From Clostridia bacterium (GTDB taxonomy: Bacteria > Bacillota > Clostridia > TANB77 > CAG-508), in the NCBI GenBank assembly GCA_900753245.1, contig CAADYJ010000080.1:8529-72528 (forward strand): DNA of 64,000 nt. The letters are read 5' to 3'. The position numbers and the translations under genes were made by a program. The notes below the pieces were generated by a model that was not told the DNA's origin, ran no database searches, and saw nothing but the letters and a program-made list of their open reading frames with translations. Shown in pieces: positions 37,601 through 46,017 of the stretch. Each line of letters begins with the position of its first letter. Within the stretch, counting starts at the first letter, position 1.

Positions 37601-39603
37601 ACTGTTATGTCTGCTGTAATAACTACGTTTGTTCCTCCTGCTAAATTTTCTAAATTATATTGTGTTTGTGTTCCTTGTAATTCCAATGCTATTGTTTTTG
37701 TTCCATCTGCATTTTGTATTAAGTTTGCATTTTTTACTGTTAATTCTTTATCAAATAATACTTGTATGTTTTTTACATTAATACTTTCTATATAAGAAGG
37801 TAATTTAATTTGTATTGTTGGATTTTTATATAGTTTGCAATCTAAAGAGTTTGTTTTTAGTATTGCTTTTATTTCTACATTTTCGTTTGTTACTACTGTT
37901 GATAGGTTTTGATTGTTTATTACTAATTCTGTTTCAAAACTTGGCTCTACAAATGCTACTACTTTATTTGCTGTTTTTTGTTCTACTATTTGTCCTGCAT
38001 ATATTGCATCTACAGTTGTATTTATTTCTAATGAAGTAAATTTTTCCATTTGCTTTTTGCTGTATTTTATATCTGTTTTTATTGCTTTTGTTGCTTTTAC
38101 TTTTATTTCACCTTCTGTTAATGGTTTGCTTGTTTCCATTGCAATTTCAGAGGCTTCTATATTAGATATGTCTACTTCATATTTTTCTTTGTTTATTGTG
38201 TCTATTATTGTGTTTCCTACTTTTATATTAATAAATCCATCTTCTCCTAAGAATTTATTAAACTCTTCTTTTTCTACACTTACTTTCTTAATATATTGTG
38301 TAGCTGCTCCTTTTGTTTTTTCGTCTATTACAAAGTTATCTGTATTTAAGTTTATTGCTATGCTATCTACTATATCTACTAATCCTATATTGGCTGTTAT
38401 GTTTTCTTCGTATTGTGTTTCATTTTTTTCTGTTGCTTCATAATTTGCATATATATAACCTTTGCTTAATGTTTCTACGTTAGTGTTTACTTCTGTATTT
38501 ATTACGTTTCCTATTTGATCTTTTAATAGTATTTCTCCTTTTGCTTCATTTTCTATTATGTCTTCTTTTGCTCCATATGTTGTTATTTGTGCTTTTGTTT
38601 GTATTTGTATTTTATTTCCTTCTTCTGGCACATTGTTTAATATTTCTTGTGGATATATGTATGTTATTATGAATTTGTCTTCTGCATTTTTACTCCAAGA
38701 AATATTTCCTTGTTCATCTATTTTGTTTTCTACTTTTATTGTTATTTTTCCTGTTTGTTCGTCATATTGATAGTTTTCTTCGTTAAAGTTTTGTGCGGTT
38801 TCGTCTCCATTTGTTGCTTTTGTACTTTCTGCTACTATTTTTACTGAAGTTGGTTTTTGGTTTGCTATTACTGGTGCTATTATTTCTATATTTTCTTCTT
38901 TTACTGGCATAGCATTATTGGCTACTGATGATTTTATTTGTGTTTGTAACATTACTCCTTGGTTGTTTGCTACTGTATATGGTATATATCTTGTAATTTG
39001 TTCTTCTAATGCTAATGTTGTTTCTTGTGTCCAATCTAGTTTTACTTTTATTTGTGCTTTTATTTGTTTTTCTTTTCCTTTTGCATCTATGTATGTTCCT
39101 GTCAATTTCGCTATGTTTTCTTGACTAAATTGGTTTAATGTTATTGTATCTTTATTGTCAAAAGATATTGGGATTTGAACACTTACTTGTTTGTCTTTAT
39201 TGATTTGGTTTAGTTCTATGCTATTTTCTTCTTTGTTTAATTTTGCTACTGCTTTATTTTCTTGTGCTAAGTCTTGTAGTTTAAAGTTTGCAGTTTTATT
39301 TTCCTCATTTGCTCCAAATTCTATTTTTGCATTTTTTAAATATCCAGCGTTTTTAACAGCAATACCTATGTTAATGCTGTTTTCTTCTCCTATTTTGCTT
39401 TCTTTTTCGTGTGTCTTGCTATTTTGACTTACAAAGTACGCGTCAAATTCTACATTTTCGTTGTTTGTTTTCACACCTTGTACTTCTAGTTCATTTTCTG
39501 CTGCATATACTTTTTTCGCATAAATTCCTATTGTTGATGCATATGCTAAAAGCATGACCATTACTATTTCACTTGCTATTATTTTGCGAATTATTTTTTT
39601 CAT
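34690..39603 (-). CDS. Giant surface protein A1: DUF11/SdrD_B stalk
   Basis: About 1637 residues. The signal peptide ends near VYAAENE. A conserved N-terminal block begins at TNNENVEFDAYFVS. The middle is a series of Ig-like segments, some clearly DUF11-like (EYTVKVTNSGDLAANNLKI). Near residue 1340 an SdrD_B module carries the Ca-loop-like DENKDGQKDEQE. A last domain (NPKFDLKLDKAVSK ... KKIADYIPAELKF) precedes SADVLLTVKTGE, a membrane helix and KRKILG. There is no cysteine-rich part and no canonical LPXTG; V-KTGE occupies the position of a sorting signal. ATG 39603 is preferred because GGGGAGG lies just upstream; a frame from 39633 would have that site inside its coding region. B1 follows after 18 bases. 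A2 (46018-51030) is its paralog: both contain SENGEATKDLN and EDDMSSAD. Confidence 0.75.
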   Translation of the reverse strand: MKKIIRKIIASEIVMVMLLAYASTIGIYAKKVYAAENELEVQGVKTNNENVEFDAYFVSQNSKTHEKESKIGEENSINIGIAVKNAGYLKNAKIEFGANEENKTANFKLQDLAQENKAVAKLNKEENSIELNQINKDKQVSVQIPISFDNKDTITLNQFSQENIAKLTGTYIDAKGKEKQIKAQIKVKLDWTQETTLALEEQITRYIPYTVANNQGVMLQTQIKSSVANNAMPVKEENIEIIAPVIANQKPTSVKIVAESTKATNGDETAQNFNEENYQYDEQTGKITIKVENKIDEQGNISWSKNAEDKFIITYIYPQEILNNVPEEGNKIQIQTKAQITTYGAKEDIIENEAKGEILLKDQIGNVINTEVNTNVETLSKGYIYANYEATEKNETQYEENITANIGLVDIVDSIAINLNTDNFVIDEKTKGAATQYIKKVSVEKEEFNKFLGEDGFINIKVGNTIIDTINKEKYEVDISNIEASEIAMETSKPLTEGEIKVKATKAIKTDIKYSKKQMEKFTSLEINTTVDAIYAGQIVEQKTANKVVAFVEPSFETELVINNQNLSTVVTNENVEIKAILKTNSLDCKLYKNPTIQIKLPSYIESINVKNIQVLFDKELTVKNANLIQNADGTKTIALELQGTQTQYNLENLAGGTNVVITADITVNKLTPNIDSEISMVVTNENDENSEINEVTNKISFSAPVGIVTMNGISNYKDGAEELTSITGEEKVAELPILSSQKEATFKMSVMNNYKNDIENVSILGRTPFAGNKEILSNKDLNSTMDLDLTTGISVEGIDSNKVQVYYSENGEATKDLNVQSNGWVAEPTDLSKVKSYLIVTNDYVMPTGEAITFNYNANVEEGLEHNQSSFETYAVYYSNNLEEGTVEDRQETAKVGATTGQGPKIEASISANVENGATILSDDEIEYTVKVTNSGDLAANNLKITVPTPENAIYSGDDENIKDGICTISTLKQGETIEKIFKFYIERIDGDINEKEEISTQATIEYEGLEAKIETDKITNYVRNKVFSLEQEISVDNEENNIKNVEEGTNVNYELNIYGYYETKNTIIEINIPTELEFIKATYGKQEIDKSKITYDEKTEILKITGLELKIQDSQTLKINLKVKETKEEVYSKDLKIKTTVYADNVEKENTDEKVITIIKNSLSITQSCTIPEGENISGTEEFEYKIIIESKGSKTGESKGIKLIDKFPKELVFEKATIMKDLKEEEIKGIVLTEDNELKIILALKDGEKQEIKIYARVGYVEEDTKITNKITATIDKKEIEINSISHTLKATEITDNDNPNVSENKRISGQVWLDENKDGQKDEQEKKMQNVEVMLLNNVTGNLEKEKISTSEDGKYTFTEVPKGKYTVIFLYDTANYSSTTYRKQGVDSTLNSDAIDTQIILGEEKRTAAITEEIEVTNSNIYNIDLGLVVNPKFDLKLDKAVSKITVQDSTGTKTYDYKDTKLAKRDLVGKQINSTTIVIEYKIKVTNEGAVSGYAKKIADYIPAELKFNSELNKDWYQGENGAIYSSSLANTLINPGETKEITLLLTKKLTQENVGLINNTAEIQEAYNDLGLQDVDSTPANKVSGEDDMSSADVLLTVKTGETILFIVLSLGIISAITASAYVIKRKILG

Positions 39604-40265
39604 AGTTCTTTTTCCTCCCCAATTTTTTGACATATTTTTGGCTTATTATATATATTAACTAAATTTTTGCATATTTTTTGTCGTTTTTCAAGGTGTTTTC
39701 CTTTGATAGCAAGCGTTACAGCGTTTATCTCTTTACGGAAACTAGTTTTCAGCTTTTTTTATTAAATTTTAGTTACATTGTTACATTTTTATTTCTTATT
39801 GCTTTTTTGCTGTTTTTTTCCATTTTTTTATTTTTTATATTTTTTGTATTCCTTCTGTTTCTAGTATTTTATGTTTTTTATTGTATTTTTTGTTTTTATT
39901 GATTTTTTTTATTTTTTATTTTTTTGTCTTTTTTAGCTTGTAAATACTACGGCAATTGGATTTGCGTGTTTTTTAACTTTTATCTTAATTCAACTAAATA
40001 TCTAACTTGTACTTTTGTATAAATTGATTAAAGTTATAATTTATAATACTTTTTCTTGTTTTCTGTTGACATAAGTTTGTTTTTATGTTTTAATACTTTT
40101 ATTAGATTGCATAAAATGCAATTGTTTATTTTCTAATAATTTATTCAATTTTTTAGTTCTTTTTTTAATCAATTTTTTATTATTATGGTAAGTAAAAATA
40201 ACAAGGAAAGGAGGTTTATTTGTTTTATGCAATTTAAAATAATTTTGTAGAAAGGATATTTTATT
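39604..40265. other. Intergenic region between the surface operon and the Rpn gene
   Basis: About 660 bases. Left end: possible promoter for A1 on the minus strand, TTGAAA (39686-39691), 17 bases, then TG-C-AAAAAT. The centre (39770-39935) is an extreme T-rich tract on the plus strand. The right end carries the Rpn promoter (40066-40094), a perfect hairpin ATTGCAT-AAA-ATGCAAT near 40105-40121, and an AAAGGAGG (40207-40214) in front of a seven-codon frame MQFKIIL (40227-40250). No gene of normal size is visible. Confidence 0.55.
40066..40094 (+). promoter_or_regulatory. Promoter of the intact Rpn gene
   Basis: TTGACA (40066-40071), 17-base spacer, TTTAAT (40089-40094), with TG one base before the -10. 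The leader to the TTG start is about 165 nt. Confidence 0.65.
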
Positions 40266-41267
40266 TTGACTAAAAAAAATCTTCCAGCTCCTAAAATGGA
40301 TGTTGTTTTTCAATCTCTTTTTAAAAAGGGAAATGAAAATATAACTATGGCACTTATTTCTGACATTATAGGTAGAAAAATTAAAAAAATAGATTTAGAT
40401 AAAAACAAAAGTTTACTTAGAGAATATACTAAAGATAAATTGGGAATTTTGGATCTAATTGCTGTTTTAGACGACGGTGATATTTGTAATATTGAAGTTC
40501 AACTAGCTGATAATAAAGATATAGAAAAACGCTTATTATATTACCATTCTAAAATTTATTCTCAACAGATGTTGGTTGGTGACAAATATGTTGATTTGAA
40601 TAAGACTATTTCTATTGCTTTATTAGATTATAATTTAGAACAATTACGTCATGTAGAAAAAGCTCATACTTCATGGCATATTAAAGAGGATGAAATTAAT
40701 GGATTAATATTGACAAATGAGTTAGAGATGCATATAATAGAGTTACCAAAGATAAGAAAGATGAGTAGGAATGGTAAAAAAGATGCTATTATTGATTGGA
40801 TGTTATTTTTGGATAATCCAAATAATAAGGAGGTTTCTGAAATAATGAAAACAAACAGAGAAATAGAAGAAGCAATGCAAAAGTTAGAGGAAATCACTTC
40901 TGATGAGGAATTAATGAGAATTATTGATTTAAGACGAAAAGCAATATTAGATGAAAATCAAAGAAGATATATTGCAGAAAAAGAAAGAAAAGAGGCCGTA
41001 GAAGAAGCTGTTAAAGAAGGGCTTGAAAGAGGCATGAAACAAGGTATAGAACAAGGCATTAAAAAGGGTATTGAACAAGGCATTGAACAAGGCATTGAAC
41101 AAGGCATTGAGCAAGGAATCGAGCAAGGAATCGAGCAAGGAATCGAGCAAGGCACTAAAAATGAAAAATTTAGAATTGCTAAAAATTTGATTTCTCTTAA
41201 ATATGAAATTGATAGTATTGTAAAAATAACTGGCTTATCTAAAGAAGAAATTGAAACTATTTTATAA
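40266..41267 (+). CDS. Rpn-family PD-(D/E)XK nuclease/putative transposase
   Basis: 333 residues, intact. The N-terminal nuclease domain (about 10-125) has MDVVFQSLFKKGNE, Asp of LGILDLIAVL and the E-x-Q of CNIEVQL, then YYHSKIYSQQM. Members of this family (RpnA-E, also annotated as Rpn/transposase_31) are DNA endonucleases that promote recombination in E. coli. The C-terminal third is a charged helix with nine or so GIEQ-type repeats (about 258-297), ending in IVKITGLSKEEIETIL. The start is TTG at 40266: an in-frame TAG precedes it and AAAGGA lies nine bases upstream, with no alternative ATG. It sits alone on the plus strand between the two surface operons and has a frameshifted relative at 2343-3231. 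No terminal inverted repeats were seen. Confidence 0.85.
   Translation: MTKKNLPAPKMDVVFQSLFKKGNENITMALISDIIGRKIKKIDLDKNKSLLREYTKDKLGILDLIAVLDDGDICNIEVQLADNKDIEKRLLYYHSKIYSQQMLVGDKYVDLNKTISIALLDYNLEQLRHVEKAHTSWHIKEDEINGLILTNELEMHIIELPKIRKMSRNGKKDAIIDWMLFLDNPNNKEVSEIMKTNREIEEAMQKLEEITSDEELMRIIDLRRKAILDENQRRYIAEKERKEAVEEAVKEGLERGMKQGIEQGIKKGIEQGIEQGIEQGIEQGIEQGIEQGIEQGTKNEKFRIAKNLISLKYEIDSIVKITGLSKEEIETIL
41032..41152 (+). repeat. 12-bp tandem repeats (GIEQ units) in the Rpn gene
   Basis: Near-identical 12-base units, first GGCATTGAACAA (about four) then GGAATCGAGCAA (three), plus diverged flanking units. Being a multiple of three, copy changes alter linker length without shifting the frame. 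Confidence 0.92.
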
Positions 41268-41290
41268 ATAAAATGTATTAATTTAATAAT

Positions 41291-41327
41291 AAAAAACCAA
41301 TTAAGATTTTTTCTTAATTGGTTTTTT
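41291..41327. terminator. Bidirectional terminator between the Rpn gene and B2
   Basis: AAAAAACCAATTAAGA pairs with TCTTAATTGGTTTTTT; A-runs and T-runs on the two sides allow both directions. Confidence 0.88.
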
Positions 41328-41332
41328 ATTAC

Positions 41333-44300
41333 TTATTTTTTTAAAAATTTCTTTTTGATAACAATTATTCCTATTACTAAAATTCCTACGGCTGCGAATA
41401 TTGTGCTTGTTATAATTATTATATTCTTCATTTCACCAAATGGTGGTAATATTTTCACTACTTCTGCTTTATCACTATCTACTTCTGCTGATTCTGACGT
41501 TGGATCTTGATTTCCTACTATAGAATAACTGTTTATTCTACCTACTGTATTACTTGTTTTAACTATTTCTACTATGTTTTTATATGTTAAGTCTGAGCTT
41601 TCATTTTCTGGTGTAATACTTTGTGTTAGATATAAAGTTTCTTCTGCACTACTATTTCCTCCATTTGTTTGTGAGTAAATAACTGGTACTAATGGTGTTT
41701 TATTAATTGCACTATTTTCTGTTGTTGTTATTATTGTATTAAATGTATTTACTTTGTCTTGTAATCTAGCATTTACTAACTTTTGATTTGTTATTTCTTC
41801 TTTACTTATTACTTTCCAGTTAGAGTTTTTAGTATTATCAAATTGTAAATTATTTGCAACATAATCTATTACTTGGTTTGCTGTAGTTGTTGCTACTTTC
41901 TTTTTATCTGATACTATTCCTGTGTAATAGAATTGGTTATCATTATAGTCTGTTTCTCCTACGTTCGTTACTGTTAATTTATAAGTAATTTGTATTGTAG
42001 CACCATGCATTAATTCTTCGTCCATACTTAATTGTACTAATCCTGATTTTTTTGCATTAGAATTTCTTATTTGAGTTAATATTCCTTTTGCATAAACTGG
42101 TTCATATGTTTCATTTTTCTTCCACAATACATTTGTTGCTGTTTGCTTTGCATCAAATAATACTGAACCATCTGCAAGTACTACTTTTACATTGTCCACT
42201 TTTTTGTTTATTGCAAGTTGTGCTTTTGGTCTTTCTTCTAATCCCAAGTTTACGTTTGCAACATTGTATTGTATGTCATTGTTTCCTTGTTGATTTCCTA
42301 ATTCTATTTTATCTTTTTCTACTTCTACATTAATGTTACCTGTTTCTGCTGTCATGGCTGTTAATTGTTTAAATTTTTCTATTTGTTGTCTTAATGTTTC
42401 TTTTGTTGTTCCTTCTGGAACATTTCTATAAGATGCTAATAATTCTGCCATTTCGTTTGTTATATTGTTAGAAGAATTTTTTATTGTTTCTTGTCTACGG
42501 CTTGCAATATCTTTTGCCACAGATACATCTTTTCCGTCTAATGCTGTTATATTATATAAATATGTTCCTGTTTCATTTTGATTTGCATAGTCTTTATAAC
42601 CATATATATCTTTATTTAAATATTTTAAGTAATATTGTCCTTCTTGAGATATTCCTGGCTCATATGTTGTTGATTTATAGTCTTGTCCATTGTAAGATCT
42701 TGAATTTTTTCCTTTTGCTCCTAATGTATTTGTTACGTCTGTTTGTGTATTTGTTAATACTGTCTCATCGTTGTCTCCGTAGATAAATCTTACTATGTAG
42801 TTTCCTGGTACAAATGATGTAAATACATATTTACCTTTTGTATTATCTGTTACTGTTTGTACTATGTTATTTGAATTAATTATTGGTTCATATGTTCCTT
42901 GGCCTGTTAAAAATTCTTTCCATACGTATTGACTACCATTATCCATTAATTCTACTAATTGTACTCTTACTCCGTCAATTCCTTCTTCTCCTTTTTCTTT
43001 TTTACCATTACCTGTTGCTGTTGCTTGAGCTTTTTCATATTCTGTTCTATTATCTTCCCAAGCTGTTCCTTCTATTGTTCTGTTGTCTTTTTCTAATATA
43101 ACTCTTAAGTTTATTGCTTTATCTGTATCATCTTCAAATTTATTTACATCTACTGGTGACTCAATATTTCCTGGTACAGAATCTCTATCAAAAAGTCCTG
43201 CTACTTTATTATTATCTGTTAATCCTACGTTTGGAATTTCTGTTCCTTCTTTATATTTTGTGCTATATCCATTTATTTCTGCTATATTTTGTTTTCCTAC
43301 ATCTTGTTCATCTAAATAGATAAATCTTGATGGATCCTTTCTTACTTTAAATGTTAAGTAAATATTGGCTGTTTGTCCTGATGATAAATATATTTCATCT
43401 AAGCCTGTAATATATAAGTTGTTATACCCTTCACTTTCTAATGATGTTCTTGTATTTGCTGAATATTTACTTTGTTCACTTGCTTTTACATTTTCATATT
43501 TTACCTTGTTAGCTCCACTTCCAATTTCTATATATGAACGATCATTTACATATTCGTATTCTTTATCATAGTAATCTACTATTTCTTCTATTTTTGTTCT
43601 TATTGATTGTGATTGGTTCCTTACCCTAATTTTATATGTTACATATACTTCTAATTCTCTTTGCTCAGTTTCTCCATATTTTTGAGCTATTTGATTAGTA
43701 TTCAATGAATTTTGTTCTGAGTAATCTTCTACTTTGTATAGGTAATCTGATTTGTATATTTCTCTTGAATATTGTGTATTATAATATGCTGCATCTGAAA
43801 GTCTTACTCCTATATCCCATATTGTATTGTCGCCTTCTTGAGTTACTTGTTCCTCTTTTGCTCTTTGGTTATAGTAGTATGTTTCTTGTCTTCCTTTTAT
43901 TTCTATTGTTGCTTTTTCTATTTCTTTCATTAATGCTACATCTGCTACTTCTCTTCTTGCTAAGCCAAAGTCTATTTGTAGATGCTCTGGATATAATGCT
44001 TTATATTCTACTCCCATTATTGTTCTTGATTTATATCCTATAGTATATTTATCATATATTGGATATACTTTTCTTTGAGTATCGTTTCCTGTAAATGATG
44101 ATATTCTATTGTCTTCTATGAATTGTAATTTTCTTTTTGTTTCTTCTGTGTTTCCAAATTTTTCTAATGCATTTTTATATGCTTTTTCATAACTTTTTGT
44201 TTCTGATGCTTGATCTATTACGTATTCATATATTTCTTTTATTCCGGATTCAGATTTTTCATTTATATCACTTGTATATGTATTTCCTGATGCATTACTA

Positions 44301-46012
44301 TATTTTAATATAGTATATGCTTTATTGTATGTTCCCACTTCGTAATATAATTTTCTTCTTACTTTGTAGTTTTCTGGATATGAACCTATTTGCTCGTAGT
44401 CTAAATTATATTGTTCTCTTTGTGTTTTTATTTCTGTTGCATTTGAATATCCGCCTGATAAGTTATCTTCGTAATATGTTGGTTGATACATTTGTCCATT
44501 ATATATAAATTCTATATAATATTTGTATTTAGAATCTACTTTATCAAATTCATAATGTCCGTTTTTATCTGTTACTGTTCTTGCTACTTCTTTGTTTTTA
44601 GATGCTTCATATAGTACAACCTCTACTCCAGGTAACATTTTTTCTGTTTCATCTTTTTTACCATTTAATTTTGTCTCTTTTGTTTGTTTATCATCTTCCC
44701 ATACATTTCCTGCTAATTTAATTGTTAGATTTTTCTCTCCTGGTATTTTTATATCAAGTGATGTACTTTCTAAGTGCCTTTTTCCATCTGGTTCTAATTG
44801 ATCTTGATATGCAACTATTTCTTCTTGGAATTTAGTTGATACCTTGTCACTATAGCAACATCCTGAACAGTATGTTATTCCGCCTTTTCCATCTGAATGA
44901 CCATCACAATGTGCTGTATGTGAATGTGAGAATACTGCAACATATTTATGTGATTCAAAATAGTATAATTTTGCTTCTGCTTTCATCCACTTAAAGTCTA
45001 CATGTATATTTTTTATATGTATATCTTTGGGAGCTTTTATTTTTATATAAAATTGTTGTCCTGATGCTGGGTAATTTTGTGCTCCAGTATCTACTAAGTT
45101 TTTGTCATCTACTGGTGTAAAATATCTTGGTTTTATTTCTTTTTTAAAGTTTCCTTCAGAGTCTTTTACTATAAATGATTCTATTTCTATACGATCTGTT
45201 TTTTCTCCTACTACATACATATCTGATATTCCACCAAATACTATTCCATAATTTCCATTTATATAAGTCATAGAAAATGGTCCTACTAGGTATTCTTGTT
45301 TTGTATAGTCTCCTAATACTCTAACATTTTCTTCTTTTGTTGTATTTTGTGGATTCATTGTTCCATTATTTTTATCTAGTTTTCTTGCAAATTGTTCATA
45401 ATATGCTGCTTGTAATGCTAATTGTGATGCTGTAATTCCATTTCCTGTTACTTTTGGTGCTTTTTTGTTTTTATTCAATGTTGGTGTTTCCCATATTGCT
45501 TCTTGTTTTATTGCAGACCAACTATTCCAGTCTGGATCAGGATAAGTTACTATAAAAGCTTCTGTATATGTTGCTGCTTTTTGTTCTTTTAAGAAGTAAT
45601 ATGGTCTAGAATAGATTTTTCCTTTTCCTGCATCTGGTGTTGTTACTTCTCCATGTGCTGATTCTTTTCCATTCCAAGTAGTTACCAAATCTTTTATATC
45701 TTCTTTTGTCTTTCCTTTTCCACTTAAGTGTGCACCTTTAGCTGCACAATATAACTGTCTTTGATCTACTAATACTCTCCAATAACTTGAATCTCCACTT
45801 TGTATTTTTTGAAGGTTGTCTGTATTTACTTCAAAGCTTCCTCCAATGTTTCCACTAGATCCATAGTCTGCAAGTGTTGGTGCTTGTTTAACTTTTTGCA
45901 ATGCTACTGTTTGTGAAATAACATTAGGGGATTTTTTTAGTAAAATATATCCTAATACTAATGTTAATAATATTATTATTGCTATACTAGTATTTTTTAT
46001 TATTTTCTTCAT
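41333..46012 (-). CDS. Giant surface protein B2: putative thioester domain, SdrD_B modules
   Basis: 1559 residues. The N-terminal signal/anchor (5-25) leads into a putative thioester domain: Cys89 in QLYCAAKGAH, AFIVTYPDP, and Gln170 in IKQEAIWE. The Cys-Gln spacing is 81, far shorter than in B1. VGPFSMTY follows at 243. A His/Cys cluster at 362-386 (SHSHTAHCDGHSD, then YCSGCC) occupies the region where B1 has a different insert. SdrD_B modules lie at about 430-520 (LAGNVWEDD) and 980-1110 (EGTAWEDN). The C-terminal half, with ERPKAQLAINKKV and FDAKQTATNVLW, is closely similar to B1. The end is VKILPPFG (1522-1526), a membrane helix and KKKFLKK. The ribosome site AGGAGGGG overlaps the last codons of A2, five bases before, so translation is probably coupled. 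Function inferred: surface adhesin. Confidence 0.7.
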   Translation of the reverse strand: MKKIIKNTSIAIIILLTLVLGYILLKKSPNVISQTVALQKVKQAPTLADYGSSGNIGGSFEVNTDNLQKIQSGDSSYWRVLVDQRQLYCAAKGAHLSGKGKTKEDIKDLVTTWNGKESAHGEVTTPDAGKGKIYSRPYYFLKEQKAATYTEAFIVTYPDPDWNSWSAIKQEAIWETPTLNKNKKAPKVTGNGITASQLALQAAYYEQFARKLDKNNGTMNPQNTTKEENVRVLGDYTKQEYLVGPFSMTYINGNYGIVFGGISDMYVVGEKTDRIEIESFIVKDSEGNFKKEIKPRYFTPVDDKNLVDTGAQNYPASGQQFYIKIKAPKDIHIKNIHVDFKWMKAEAKLYYFESHKYVAVFSHSHTAHCDGHSDGKGGITYCSGCCYSDKVSTKFQEEIVAYQDQLEPDGKRHLESTSLDIKIPGEKNLTIKLAGNVWEDDKQTKETKLNGKKDETEKMLPGVEVVLYEASKNKEVARTVTDKNGHYEFDKVDSKYKYYIEFIYNGQMYQPTYYEDNLSGGYSNATEIKTQREQYNLDYEQIGSYPENYKVRRKLYYEVGTYNKAYTILKYSNASGNTYTSDINEKSESGIKEIYEYVIDQASETKSYEKAYKNALEKFGNTEETKRKLQFIEDNRISSFTGNDTQRKVYPIYDKYTIGYKSRTIMGVEYKALYPEHLQIDFGLARREVADVALMKEIEKATIEIKGRQETYYYNQRAKEEQVTQEGDNTIWDIGVRLSDAAYYNTQYSREIYKSDYLYKVEDYSEQNSLNTNQIAQKYGETEQRELEVYVTYKIRVRNQSQSIRTKIEEIVDYYDKEYEYVNDRSYIEIGSGANKVKYENVKASEQSKYSANTRTSLESEGYNNLYITGLDEIYLSSGQTANIYLTFKVRKDPSRFIYLDEQDVGKQNIAEINGYSTKYKEGTEIPNVGLTDNNKVAGLFDRDSVPGNIESPVDVNKFEDDTDKAINLRVILEKDNRTIEGTAWEDNRTEYEKAQATATGNGKKEKGEEGIDGVRVQLVELMDNGSQYVWKEFLTGQGTYEPIINSNNIVQTVTDNTKGKYVFTSFVPGNYIVRFIYGDNDETVLTNTQTDVTNTLGAKGKNSRSYNGQDYKSTTYEPGISQEGQYYLKYLNKDIYGYKDYANQNETGTYLYNITALDGKDVSVAKDIASRRQETIKNSSNNITNEMAELLASYRNVPEGTTKETLRQQIEKFKQLTAMTAETGNINVEVEKDKIELGNQQGNNDIQYNVANVNLGLEERPKAQLAINKKVDNVKVVLADGSVLFDAKQTATNVLWKKNETYEPVYAKGILTQIRNSNAKKSGLVQLSMDEELMHGATIQITYKLTVTNVGETDYNDNQFYYTGIVSDKKKVATTTANQVIDYVANNLQFDNTKNSNWKVISKEEITNQKLVNARLQDKVNTFNTIITTTENSAINKTPLVPVIYSQTNGGNSSAEETLYLTQSITPENESSDLTYKNIVEIVKTSNTVGRINSYSIVGNQDPTSESAEVDSDKAEVVKILPPFGEMKNIIIITSTIFAAVGILVIGIIVIKKKFLKK

Positions 46013-46017
46013 TATAT

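Noticed and set aside
35522..38443. Plus-strand frames opposite the A1 surface gene
   Set aside because: Shadows of A1 with biased Ser/Phe/Ile composition and no start context.
40105..40250. Leader peptide MQFKIIL controlling the Rpn gene
   Set aside because: Seven codons with a 12-base spacing from AAAGGAGG; nothing beyond proximity supports regulation.
41032..41152. Short direct repeats that might suggest a CRISPR array
   Set aside because: The units are 12 bp, contiguous and in-frame within the Rpn gene, with no spacers.
40947..41155. Antisense frames of Leu/Pro/Cys-rich repeats over the Rpn gene
   Set aside because: They are the mirror of the GIEQ repeats and have no ribosome site or promoter.
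39604..41330. Rpn gene as a complete insertion sequence
   Set aside because: No terminal inverted repeats or target-site duplication could be seen around it.
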